The notes beneath the pieces were generated by a model that saw only the letters and a list, made by a program, of their open reading frames with translations, was not told the origin of the DNA and made no database searches. A stretch of 15,054 bases of DNA, taken from positions 1-15,054 of the forward strand of contig CAMUQM010000029.1 in assembly GCA_947095945.1 (NCBI GenBank), given 5' to 3'. The first letter of the stretch is position 1, and the number at the start of each line of letters is the position of its first letter. Source of the stretch: an uncultured Prevotella sp. (GTDB taxonomy: Bacteria; Bacteroidota; Bacteroidia; Bacteroidales; Bacteroidaceae). Below are positions 7,807-14,889 of the stretch, piece by piece. The position numbers and the translations under genes were made by a program.

Positions 7807-8274
7807 CTATAACCCCTTTCCTGCACTGACCACCCTCCCCTGCTTGTCTGTCTTGATAGTAAGGGGATAAGTCCTACGGCAACCTGACGAACGGTAAACG
7901 ACATAGGAAGTATTAGGACGTAAGGGAAGGCGACGAAGAGACAAGGTGTCGCCACGTAAGACGACATTACAGCAAGCGGGAAGATTGTTGATTTCAAGGA
8001 TAGATGGATTGTAACTGTCATACCAAAAGGCATGTACATTCTTGTTGTAAACGATGCAGAGTTCATCTACATCACCTTCACCAAGAAGAAATAAGTTACC
8101 TCCACAGACACAACCTTGCTTCACAAAAAATGCTTGTTTATCTATGTCAAAGGCAAATCCTTCGCCATCAGAACAGCCATGCATAAAGACTAAGAAGAAT
8201 TCTATTATCAACGTTGAGAGAAACACCGTGACAAACAGTGCCCTCTTCCTTGTTTTCCATATTCTTGTCCTCAT
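7807..8274 (-). CDS. Hypothetical small membrane-anchored cysteine-rich protein
   Basis: I do not recognise this family. The open frame extends to an ATG at 8331 (174 residues), but I prefer the ATG at 8274 (155 residues): the first 57 nt of the long version overlap a terminator-like hairpin and T-run, and from 8274 the protein begins like a membrane anchor, MRTRIWKTRKR followed by a hydrophobic stretch (about residues 12-31). The rest would be extracytoplasmic. It has seven cysteines in the long-form numbering (53, 74, 76, 92, 120, 121, 151), including CVCGG and ACC motifs. MHGC after the hydrophobic stretch is a poor lipobox because of the His. The C-terminal part (LRPNTSYVVYRSSG, then PLTIKTDKQGRVV) looks beta-rich. 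It follows guaD in the same direction but is probably transcribed separately. Confidence 0.6.
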   Translation of the reverse strand: MRTRIWKTRKRALFVTVFLSTLIIEFFLVFMHGCSDGEGFAFDIDKQAFFVKQGCVCGGNLFLLGEGDVDELCIVYNKNVHAFWYDSYNPSILEINNLPACCNVVLRGDTLSLRRLPLRPNTSYVVYRSSGCRRTYPLTIKTDKQGRVVSAGKGL

Positions 8275-8310
8275 CCTCAAAAACTTGCTTGTAGTGGTAC
8301 TCTTATAAAC

Positions 8311-8345
8311 AAAAAAGCTAATGTAAACCATAATGTGTTTACATT
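8311..8345 (-). terminator. AT-rich hairpin terminator after guaD
   Basis: On the minus strand AATGTAAAC (8345-8337) and GTTTACATT (8328-8320) form a perfect 9-bp stem with an 8-nt loop, followed after three bases by TTTTTT (8316-8311). It starts 21 nt past the guaD stop. The stem is AT-rich and therefore weak. The ATG at 8331 of the longer hypothetical frame lies in its loop. It could also be an operator, since the arms are symmetric. Confidence 0.45.
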
Positions 8346-8366
8346 GACTTTCTTATTTAGGAATTA

Positions 8367-8834
8367 TCAATATTCCGTTTTATCAGTCTTTGCAGTCCAT
8401 TGCTTAAAGACTTCTATCGCTTCATTACGTAAAAGAATCTCTGATGGTTTCTTGCGGTATTGCGGTTTTATCTCAATCTCCTGATAGATGAAATCGTCAT
8501 CAAAACCAATATCGGCAGCATCTTTTCGGTCGTTGGCATAGTAAATCTTATCGAGATGTGCCCAATAGATGGCACCGAGACACATCGGACAAGGTTCACA
8601 GGAGGTATAGATGTCACAACCTGTGAGATCAAAGGTGTTAAGCTTCTGGCATGCCTTACGGATTGTAGAAACCTCCGCATGCGCTGTAGGGTCGTTGTAG
8701 ATTGTCACACCATTGCTCCCTTCAGCAATGATTTCGCCATTGCGGGCAATAACAGCACCAAATGGGCCACCGCCATTACGTACACTGTTAGCAGAGAGTT
8801 CAATTGCTCTCCGCATTAATTCTTCTTTTGTCAT
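8367..8834 (-). CDS. guaD: Guanine deaminase (cytidine-deaminase fold)
   Basis: It converts guanine to xanthine and ammonia in the cytoplasm (purine salvage and nitrogen release). The 155-residue protein has the zinc deaminase signatures: H52-A-E54 (PTAHAE, zinc ligand and catalytic Glu) and P81-C82-P-M-C85 (zinc cysteines), within SCEPCPMCLGAIYWA. The stretches RKACQKLNTFDLTGC, GFDDDFIY and the short C-terminal tail ending in Tyr155 match the compact Bacillus subtilis GuaD type rather than tRNA-adenosine deaminase TadA. By my recollection of that enzyme, Asp113 and the terminal Tyr correspond to its Asp114 and Tyr156, which help select guanine across the domain-swapped dimer. Length is as expected. 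The start follows the HD-hydrolase stop by 16 nt, so the two are cotranscribed. A broader nucleoside-deaminase assignment is the fallback. Confidence 0.88.
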   Translation of the reverse strand: MTKEELMRRAIELSANSVRNGGGPFGAVIARNGEIIAEGSNGVTIYNDPTAHAEVSTIRKACQKLNTFDLTGCDIYTSCEPCPMCLGAIYWAHLDKIYYANDRKDAADIGFDDDFIYQEIEIKPQYRKKPSEILLRNEAIEVFKQWTAKTDKTEY

Positions 8835-8850
8835 TTTAATTGATTATTTG

Positions 8851-9495
8851 TTAGTTATTTTCGTCTTGTTCGCATATCTGTCGATAAATTCGTTCAAACA
8901 CCTTTCGCAGTTCCGCTTCATCGTCAATCGTCTTGCGGATTGTCTCAAGGTTCTTAGCATTCGGTGAGCATGGAATCCAAAGCTTTAGATAGCCAGACCT
9001 ACCATATTTCTCTTTCATATGGTTGCGGAAACGTTGCCACATCTGTTCGTCATTCTTCTCTGGATAGTTCTCAATACCAAAGAGAATAGCACGTGAGAAA
9101 ACAACCTCTGGCTCAAGGTCACGGTCAGCCTCAGCAACTATCTTGCCATAGATACTACGTGGTGTACGTGAACTGCTGGCACGATGGTCTTCAACAGCTT
9201 CCTTCATTATCTTTATTTGTTCGGTCGAGAACCATTTTCTCAGTCGTACATCGGCTATGAGAATCTTTCCACTGGTGATATGATGTATGGCACGTGGTCC
9301 TGCCATACCAAGGTCATGATAGGCAGCAATGACATATACCATATTCACATCGGCACCCGTTACTGCTGCCAAAGCAAGCGAGCTCTTAATAACACGCTGC
9401 ACGTGTCCGAGTCCGTGGCTCTTACCAAAGTCATTATAGCGTGGGAGAATCTGTCGCTCCACAAAGTTCATTATTTCGAGATTTGGCTGTTGCAT
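8851..9495 (-). CDS. HD-domain metal-dependent phosphohydrolase
   Basis: This 214-residue protein has the HD-superfamily metal-binding pattern: H31 (GLGHVQRV), H60-D61 (AAYHDLGM), H104 (EDHRAS) and D124 (AEADRDLE). Such proteins hydrolyse phosphate esters, often of nucleotides, using divalent metal, and act in the cytoplasm. No signal peptide or membrane segment is seen. The C-terminal third (YPEKNDEQMWQRF, LKLWIPCSP) is outside the core domain and I cannot assign it. It is cotranscribed with guaD 16 nt downstream, which suggests but does not prove a nucleotide-related substrate. The ATG at 9495 directly follows a tandem repeat array, and no Shine-Dalgarno sequence is seen. Met9 (9471) is an alternative start that would keep all motifs. 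Confidence 0.82.
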   Translation of the reverse strand: MQQPNLEIMNFVERQILPRYNDFGKSHGLGHVQRVIKSSLALAAVTGADVNMVYVIAAYHDLGMAGPRAIHHITSGKILIADVRLRKWFSTEQIKIMKEAVEDHRASSSRTPRSIYGKIVAEADRDLEPEVVFSRAILFGIENYPEKNDEQMWQRFRNHMKEKYGRSGYLKLWIPCSPNAKNLETIRKTIDDEAELRKVFERIYRQICEQDENN

Positions 9496-9501
9496 AGGGT
9501 T

Positions 9502-9611
9502 GGGTGATGGGGTGTTAGATGTTGGGTGATGGGTGTTAAATGATGGGTGATGATGAAGTGAGATACTGGGTGATGGGTGTTAGATGATGGGTGATGATGA
9601 AGTGAGATACT
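9502..9611. repeat. GGGTGATGGGTGTTA tandem repeat between menA and the HD gene
   Basis: Two 44-nt copies (9524-9567 and 9568-9611) differ at a single base (A9539 versus G9583). Each splits into 21- and 23-nt halves beginning GGGTGATG, and a further 22-nt unit (9502-9523) precedes them, so the basic period is about 22 nt. A truncated unit, GGGTGAGGGG, follows at 9612. In transcript sense it is C/A-rich and unstructured, and it ends six bases before the ATG of the HD gene. The near-identity implies recent copying or slippage. Confidence 0.9.
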
Positions 9612-9634
9612 GGGTGAGGGGATTAAGGAAGGTT

Positions 9635-10576
9635 TTATGAACCAATTATCGCAATCGTGGTTGCTATACCATAGATTAGCATATTCCGAGCGGTTTGTGC
9701 CAAGATGAGATTTAGATCCTTACCTTTCTTTATTCTCCTCATCTGCATGGCTGTCTTGTAATGTAAGATATTATAAGGTGCAAAGATGATGACCAAGAGA
9801 ATAAAGGTAAGAAGATTATGCCTATCTTCTAAAGAGAGAAGGAAAGATAACTGAATAAATGCCATAAGACCCAAAGCTAAATATAGTTTTTCAGCTTCTT
9901 CCTCACCGACTCGCACGACGAGCGTTATCTTCCCGTCACGTTTATCATTGTCCCTATCACGATAGTTATTAACAACAAGCAGGGTATCAATCACCAAACC
10001 GCAAATAACACCTGACATAATGACATCAAAGCAAATAGCCTGAGAGTGGTTTGGAAGGATGACATAAGTGGTGAAGACGACTGGTACAATACCGAAAAAG
10101 ACAAGTACCAAGACATCACCTAAACCAAGATAAGAAAAGCAGGTGGTGTAAAGAAAGGCAAAGAGAACGCAGGCTAAACCCACGAGAATCATTTCCCAAC
10201 CACCAAAGATAATGAGCGGAAAGCCTACCAGACAAGCCAATAACGATGTAACGACAAGCCCAATGCGCATGGCAGGAAGTGTTATCCAGCCTTCAGAACA
10301 AGCCCGCTTCGGTCCTAAACGAGTGGTACGATCATCATTTCCTTTCAGACAATCAAAGTAATCATTGATGAAGTTGGAGTCTATCTGCATCAGAAAGGCA
10401 AAGAGAAAACAAAGAATGGCAGGGAGTACTCGAAAGTTCTCTCCGCCACTTAGCTTCCAAGCCCAAGCAGTTCCAATCATTACGGGTACCATTGCTCCCG
10501 TGAGCGTCTTTGGACGCGCAGCAAGTATCCATGCCGAAAGGCTGTTGGTCTTTATATTGTCGTTTTCTGAAATCAC
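9635..10576 (-). CDS. menA: 1,4-dihydroxy-2-naphthoate polyprenyltransferase (UbiA family)
   Basis: It attaches the polyprenyl tail to 1,4-dihydroxy-2-naphthoate in the inner membrane, a late step of menaquinone synthesis. The two Asp-rich prenyl-diphosphate/Mg sites of the UbiA family are present: N68-FI-N71-D72-YF-D75 with GND81D82, and N203-N204-YRD207-RDN-D211-KRDG215-K216. The N-terminal SAWILAARPKTLTG motif is typical of MenA. About eight or nine hydrophobic helices fill the rest, and 313 residues is a usual length. The start is GTG at 10576-10574: an in-frame TAA lies a few codons upstream, and the next Met (29) would cut into the conserved motif. It begins 24 nt after the porin stop and probably continues that operon. 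Other UbiA activities are less likely given the NNYRD second motif. Confidence 0.92.
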   Translation of the reverse strand: MISENDNIKTNSLSAWILAARPKTLTGAMVPVMIGTAWAWKLSGGENFRVLPAILCFLFAFLMQIDSNFINDYFDCLKGNDDRTTRLGPKRACSEGWITLPAMRIGLVVTSLLACLVGFPLIIFGGWEMILVGLACVLFAFLYTTCFSYLGLGDVLVLVFFGIVPVVFTTYVILPNHSQAICFDVIMSGVICGLVIDTLLVVNNYRDRDNDKRDGKITLVVRVGEEEAEKLYLALGLMAFIQLSFLLSLEDRHNLLTFILLVIIFAPYNILHYKTAMQMRRIKKGKDLNLILAQTARNMLIYGIATTIAIIGS

Positions 10577-10600
10577 CGTATTATATTAATATCTATTCGA

Positions 10601-12997
10601 TTAGTTAAAGAAGTTCCAGCTAATACCAAACTGGAATACACGCTGGTTCAACGGATAGTGAGGTGTAAAGAAATATCGACCTCCTTCTCCACTGTTTACA
10701 TGACTAAGCATCACAAAAAAGCGAGTATGCTGGAGTTGGAAGTTTGCATAAGCGTTGAGAAGTGGATAGTTGCCAATCTTTGTACGGCTCGCATCCGTCT
10801 CTTGTATTCCAAAGGCACCAATTCCCGGTATATACTCTGGAGCATAATAACTTGTGAAGTAACGGCCGTCAACACCAAGATCAACATCCAACACACGTGC
10901 TATCTTGAATCGTATAAACAGATTACTATAAGCATTGAAAGTCGGCACTGGGAGTATATCTTCCTTACTTGACTTCTGCAAAGTCAGTACGTTCTGCCAG
11001 TTTAAAATACCCAAACGGAAGTCTTGTTGGAGCTGTAATGTAAGCAAGTTGATAGGACTACTTGACTGACGTACATTCAAGTCGTTATGCTGAACAAGGT
11101 AGTTATCACCGCTTTTCACACGGTCGTTCTGTATTCCAAAATAAGTATAGTTCTTGAGAACATCATATCCCACACGCAGTTTGGTACGTGTTTTCTTCAA
11201 AGAGAACTCACCTAAAATACGAGAGTGTATCTGCTGGTCAAGACTGTTGTCCCACCAGTAATGCTTACCATAGTACTGCTCCATATAGAACGATGGGGCA
11301 GAGCGATGGAAGAAAGCTGTTGCAGCTAATTGAACAGTATCACCCAAGAGTGGGAAACCAAGCTCGGCATGCCCATCAACATGGAACTGTCCTGCCCTGC
11401 TTCCTGCCAACCAAGCCTCAGCACTGACATCATAATGGAACGTCTTACCCAATGTCTTCAACAACTGACCACCCACAGAAACATCATGCTGGTTCCATGT
11501 TTGGTCGCCATTATAGAAAGAAATAGTAGAGCCACTTGGCGTTATCATTGAAGGAAGAGTATAATGGCGCAACTCATAGGAAAGGAAAGCTTTCAATCCA
11601 GCTTTCGCCCACTTGTTGAATCCTTCAAGCAAAGCAACCGCAAAGGTATTCTTCAATGACCAATGCTTTGTTCTATCATAAATAGTATCATTAACTGCTG
11701 TGCCATAGTTGAAGTAGTTTTGTGCATAGAAGTCTGTCGGAGTATTGTATGCCTGATAGGTGCGACGATAATTATCGAAACGTGCTGTATGGATAAAGCT
11801 CGTTACGGGAACATATTCATCCTTCATCCATTTCTGGGTCGAATCCATAGCCAAAGCATCCTGCTTCTTGAGTTCTGCCATCTGAGTAGAGTCCTCCAAG
11901 TTGACCGTCATACGATCACTAAGATTCGTCTTTTCAGCAGACGACTTAGCTTGTGACACATCACCAGCGACGACAGCATCATCAGGACGTCCCGCAGAAC
12001 GCTTCTCCTTATCGTAAGCTTCCTCGTCAAACTTCTCGCCCTTTGCCTTTGCACGGCGACGAGTTTTCTCCTTATCCTTCTCTGCTTCCTGTGCTTGCTG
12101 AGATTTGAGGGCAAACTCTTTCGCTTTAATCTCCTCTTCTGTCATTGGCACCTTACGGAAGAAACCGAGGCTATAACGATGATTGAAGAACACATGTTGA
12201 TTATCATTTCTATTCCAATTCTGCTTCAAGACGGTTGGAATTTCATCTTCACTAAAGTTTTCACGGAATGACTCTGGATGTGTTATATAAGCATCATTGG
12301 CAATACCACCATTCTCCGCCACCTTCTGATGATTCAGAGAAAGTAGCAAATGCGCCTGATAGCGTTCACCTAAATAGCTTCCCCACATTGAATAGTTAAA
12401 GTGAGAAGCACTCTGATTGCTATAATATCCACGTCCATATAAGTAGTCGAACTTAAAGCCAAAGCCCCATTCCTTACCTGCGTTCACCGCAAAGATTGCC
12501 TTAAATCGGTCCTCTCCGTTATTTCTGTCACCAGCACTATTATAGGAAAGAATCGTGATTGGTGAAAGCGTTGAAGTAAACTGAAAGTCTTGTGGCTGTA
12601 CGATAAACATATCATACGGGTCGAGAAAGAAGAATTCTGATGTCGCACGACGATCGATAAAGATACGATTCTGACGTGGAGAACCAAGGTTTCCCAAGGT
12701 GTTATACTCCCCTCGCTTTCCATAAGTGAGATCAGCGTTCATATACATATACGACAACGTATCGGGAACAGCAGGCTTGCGGTCACCGAAACGCTCATCT
12801 ATTGTCCACACCTTCAGTCCACGTGGTATCTCCTTATGCTGACTTTGTATAGAATCAGAGCGACCTGCTTTCCTGTTGTTTCTATATCCATCAGCAGTGA
12901 AAGTACCATCGTCAAAGGTAGAGGTATCATCAGTCTGTGCCATAGCAGCATTAGCCACTAATACAAAAAGGGCAAATAAGAAAGTGAGTTTCTTCAT
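10601..12997 (-). CDS. Putative porin (Porin_10-type outer-membrane beta-barrel)
   Basis: This 798-residue protein has a Sec signal peptide (1-20, ending AMA-Q) and a mature sequence rich in alternating aromatic strands, such as FGFKFDYLYGRGYYSN, HFNYSMWGSYLGERYQAHL and the closing VFQFGISWNFFN. This fits the Bacteroidota 'putative porin' family (Pfam Porin_10, from memory, not searched). An N-terminal GLKVWTIDERFGD, then PDTLSYMY, is typical of that family. Roughly residues 280-392 are a highly charged, low-complexity insert (EEEIKAKEF, KDKEKTRRRAKAKGEKF) unlike barrel strands and probably a loop or soluble segment. Its ATG directly abuts the stop codon of the 76-residue membrane-protein gene, so translation is likely coupled. 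menA follows after 24 nt. Its transport specificity is unknown. Confidence 0.82.
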   Translation of the reverse strand: MKKLTFLFALFVLVANAAMAQTDDTSTFDDGTFTADGYRNNRKAGRSDSIQSQHKEIPRGLKVWTIDERFGDRKPAVPDTLSYMYMNADLTYGKRGEYNTLGNLGSPRQNRIFIDRRATSEFFFLDPYDMFIVQPQDFQFTSTLSPITILSYNSAGDRNNGEDRFKAIFAVNAGKEWGFGFKFDYLYGRGYYSNQSASHFNYSMWGSYLGERYQAHLLLSLNHQKVAENGGIANDAYITHPESFRENFSEDEIPTVLKQNWNRNDNQHVFFNHRYSLGFFRKVPMTEEEIKAKEFALKSQQAQEAEKDKEKTRRRAKAKGEKFDEEAYDKEKRSAGRPDDAVVAGDVSQAKSSAEKTNLSDRMTVNLEDSTQMAELKKQDALAMDSTQKWMKDEYVPVTSFIHTARFDNYRRTYQAYNTPTDFYAQNYFNYGTAVNDTIYDRTKHWSLKNTFAVALLEGFNKWAKAGLKAFLSYELRHYTLPSMITPSGSTISFYNGDQTWNQHDVSVGGQLLKTLGKTFHYDVSAEAWLAGSRAGQFHVDGHAELGFPLLGDTVQLAATAFFHRSAPSFYMEQYYGKHYWWDNSLDQQIHSRILGEFSLKKTRTKLRVGYDVLKNYTYFGIQNDRVKSGDNYLVQHNDLNVRQSSSPINLLTLQLQQDFRLGILNWQNVLTLQKSSKEDILPVPTFNAYSNLFIRFKIARVLDVDLGVDGRYFTSYYAPEYIPGIGAFGIQETDASRTKIGNYPLLNAYANFQLQHTRFFVMLSHVNSGEGGRYFFTPHYPLNQRVFQFGISWNFFN

Positions 12998-13228
12998 TTA
13001 ACGAATAAAACGGAGTAAACTTTCGACCATCTTAAAGACCATCGAAACAAGGATAATAATTGTACCAACCGTTGTGTTATCGGATAAGAAATAGACTGCC
13101 ACACCTACAATAGCACCTAACATAAAAATGATGTTAAGCCACTGGCGGATTGGTAGGAATCTATCTGTTACCTCACGTTTATTACGACGACGTTCAGGAC
13201 GACGCGCCGTACTATTCTGCATTTCCAT
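12998..13228 (-). CDS. Small two-helix inner-membrane protein
   Basis: This 76-residue protein has an Arg-rich N-terminus (ARRPERRRNKREV, about 8-20) and two hydrophobic helices at about 30-48 and 53-75, with a short NTT turn between. The positive-inside rule places both ends in the cytoplasm. I recognise no named family. Its TAA (13000-12998) is immediately followed by the ATG of the putative porin with no spacer, so the two are tightly coupled and this may be a membrane partner for porin biogenesis (inference). Met3 is an equally possible start. It lies 133 nt after the DUF4468 gene with no clear promoter in the gap. Confidence 0.75.
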   Translation of the reverse strand: MEMQNSTARRPERRRNKREVTDRFLPIRQWLNIIFMLGAIVGVAVYFLSDNTTVGTIIILVSMVFKMVESLLRFIR

Positions 13229-13361
13229 TTTCTATTCTTTATTGTGTTATAAGGGCTATGTCTTTATCTCGTTTGGCTCAATAGGCAACAGCCATGCGTA
13301 CATGCTACGATTATCCTTATCAATCACCACCGACACGCCCTCAAAAAATCTTTTCTTTGTC

Positions 13362-14321
13362 TTACTTCAAAGCCTGAGCGAAGCCTTCAAAGATACTATT
13401 CTTACGATCAACCGTAGCACGACGGAACTTACCAGACACTGGCAAAAGGCGCGTGTGCTTCTTGTTCACAGCATACTTATCGGTAATCCACTGCTCTGCA
13501 GACATATCAGACACATTGCCCTGAACATCATAATGATAAACCAAACGGTTCATTGTCAATGTTGCCTGTCCGTCACGACAAGTTGCCTGAAGTACATAAT
13601 TGAACTGAGTATAGTCCAAAGAAAGGAACGAAGATGAGAAAATCAATTTCTCACGCATCGTTGCCACGATACTATGCTCACCCTTGTTGACCAAGGCAAC
13701 CTTACTACCACTCAACTGATTGTCGCCCTGCGTGAGTTCTGTAAGATAAGCAAACGCCTTGTCATAGAGTTCGTCAGCTGTTGCTCCGGGTACATTAAAC
13801 GTTTCAGTCCATACCACCTGACCGTTCACCTCTGGTATAATACCCTTCTGAAGATAAAGGTCCTTGTTTGCTTTACTATCCGCACTCACATTCTTATTGG
13901 CACGTGCTGCAGCAGTAGCTGGCGTTGCTGGAACAACCCACGCATCTGAAGAAGTGTTGCTAACAGTCTTTGTAGTGGTTGCCGCAGCCTTTGTCACTGG
14001 TGCAACCGTAGCCGTCTCTGCCTTATTAGCAGCCTCACTAAGTGCCGCAGCCTCGCGCGACAATCGCTCAGCCTCAGCCTTCATGTCAGCAATTTTCTTT
14101 TCTATATCCTTTGCTTTCGCCTTATCCTCAGCTTCTTTCTTGGCTTTTGCTTCAGCCTCAGCCTTCGCTTTTGCAGCGTTTGCCTTCGCCTGTTCCAAGG
14201 CTGCCTTAGCCTCCTCTAACTGGCGTTGTGCCTGTTCCAACTTCTGTTCTGGAGTTAGCGTAGTCTGTGCCGCAGCCATCATAGGAAGGCACAAAAACAA
14301 GAATATCAAATATTTCTTCAT
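13362..14321 (-). CDS. Secreted coiled-coil protein with DUF4468 domain
   Basis: The open frame can begin at a GTG (14327), but ATG 14321 opens a clean signal peptide (MKKYLIFLFLCLP, cut near AAA-Q20), so I use it (319 residues). Mature residues about 22-103 are an Ala/Lys/Glu-rich helix with strong coiled-coil character (QKLEQAQRQLEEAKAALEQA). A Thr/Ala/Pro linker follows, then about 157-255 the DUF4468 domain (IIPEVNGQVVWTETFNVPG, ADELYDKAFAYLTEL, FNYVLQATCRDG), known in Bacteroidota envelope proteins but without a defined activity. The C-terminus ends in a helix, KNSIFEGFAQALK. It is probably periplasmic or outer-membrane-associated, and it is the first gene of the run with a good promoter upstream. 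The coiled coil suggests oligomerisation or spanning of the periplasm (inference). Confidence 0.83.
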   Translation of the reverse strand: MKKYLIFLFLCLPMMAAAQTTLTPEQKLEQAQRQLEEAKAALEQAKANAAKAKAEAEAKAKKEAEDKAKAKDIEKKIADMKAEAERLSREAAALSEAANKAETATVAPVTKAAATTTKTVSNTSSDAWVVPATPATAAARANKNVSADSKANKDLYLQKGIIPEVNGQVVWTETFNVPGATADELYDKAFAYLTELTQGDNQLSGSKVALVNKGEHSIVATMREKLIFSSSFLSLDYTQFNYVLQATCRDGQATLTMNRLVYHYDVQGNVSDMSAEQWITDKYAVNKKHTRLLPVSGKFRRATVDRKNSIFEGFAQALK

Positions 14322-14356
14322 AATCACAAACTTTTATCTAATGATAATTTAACAAG

Positions 14357-14388
14357 CAAAGATACAAATTATTGTTTGCTTTATCGAA
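14357..14388 (-). promoter_or_regulatory. Bacteroidota-type promoter of the DUF4468 gene
   Basis: On the minus strand TATCTTTG (14364-14357) is a perfect match to the -7 consensus TAnnTTTG. TTCG (14388-14385) lies 20 nt upstream, one base from the -33 TTTG. The predicted start near 14350 gives a leader of about 30 nt before the ATG at 14321. It would drive the DUF4468, small membrane protein and porin genes, and perhaps menA, the HD gene and guaD. Confidence 0.6.
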
Positions 14389-14430
14389 CCTTTCAGTAAG
14401 TTTTTATCTTTTTTTATTGACCATAATAAT

Positions 14431-14550
14431 GAAAAGACAAAGTAACAGAAGAACAGAAGACAGGATAATGTAAGACAGAATAAGCATAAAGACAAAGTAA
14501 AAAAAAACAAAAATAGGGTAATGCAAAGACAAAGTAACAAAAGAACAAAT
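14431..14550. repeat. Purine-rich degenerate repeat (AAAGACAAAGTAA)
   Basis: AAAGACAAAGTAA occurs at 14433, 14488 and 14525, separated by related segments such as GGATAATGTAAGACAG and AGGGTAATGCAAAGAC. The spacings of 55 and 37 nt fit multiples of about 18.5. The strand is nearly all A and G and has no coding content. Confidence 0.6.
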
Positions 14551-14576
14551 GTTTATAGAGGTATAATTTGTCCTAT

Positions 14577-14713
14577 ATTTTCATATCCCACTTTCCAAAA
14601 TATGCTCTTTTAGCTTCTAAAAGACGCCCAATTGGCTTGCAAAAGATGCCCTTTTGAAGTCTTACTAACGCCCTTTTGAAGTCCAACTAAGCACCTTTTG
14701 AAAAGCAGTTTTA
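14577..14713 (+). repeat. 22-nt-periodic intergenic array, copy C
   Basis: Units start at 14604, 14626, 14648, 14670 and 14692, with cores GCTCTTTTAGC, GCCCAATTGGC, GCCCTTTTGAAG, GCCCTTTTGAAG and CACCTTTTGAAA, in the same order as copies A and B. Homology to copy A includes the 25 nt before the first unit and continues weakly afterwards (TTGCAAA, then TTCATNTTTT, and ATATTGTAATGAATTTTC near 14800). Confidence 0.85.
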
Positions 14714-14889
14714 TAACCCACTGATTTACTGATAATTGCAAACCTATTTTTTATTCATATTTTTCACCTATATCAGAAGTTCTTTATCTAAAATATTGTA
14801 ATGAATTTTCAAACCTTCGTAGCAACTTTTTCACCATGACCCAAACGAACTAAACAAACATTTTTTCGCCCTTCTCTTACCCCTCTTTT

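Noticed and set aside
7785..8066. 93-residue minus-strand open frame overlapping the cysteine-rich hypothetical gene
   Set aside because: It lies in another frame of the same region, and the competing frame has a coherent anchor plus soluble domain organisation.
13864..14352. 162-residue plus-strand open frame, Ala/Ser/Phe-rich
   Set aside because: It is the antisense shadow of the Ala/Lys/Glu coiled-coil region of the DUF4468 gene; the repetitive codons keep the opposite strand open.
14349..14540. 63-residue minus-strand open frame rich in Leu, Phe and Cys
   Set aside because: It is a translation of AT-rich purine/pyrimidine repeats, overlaps the best promoter in the window and has no natural protein composition.
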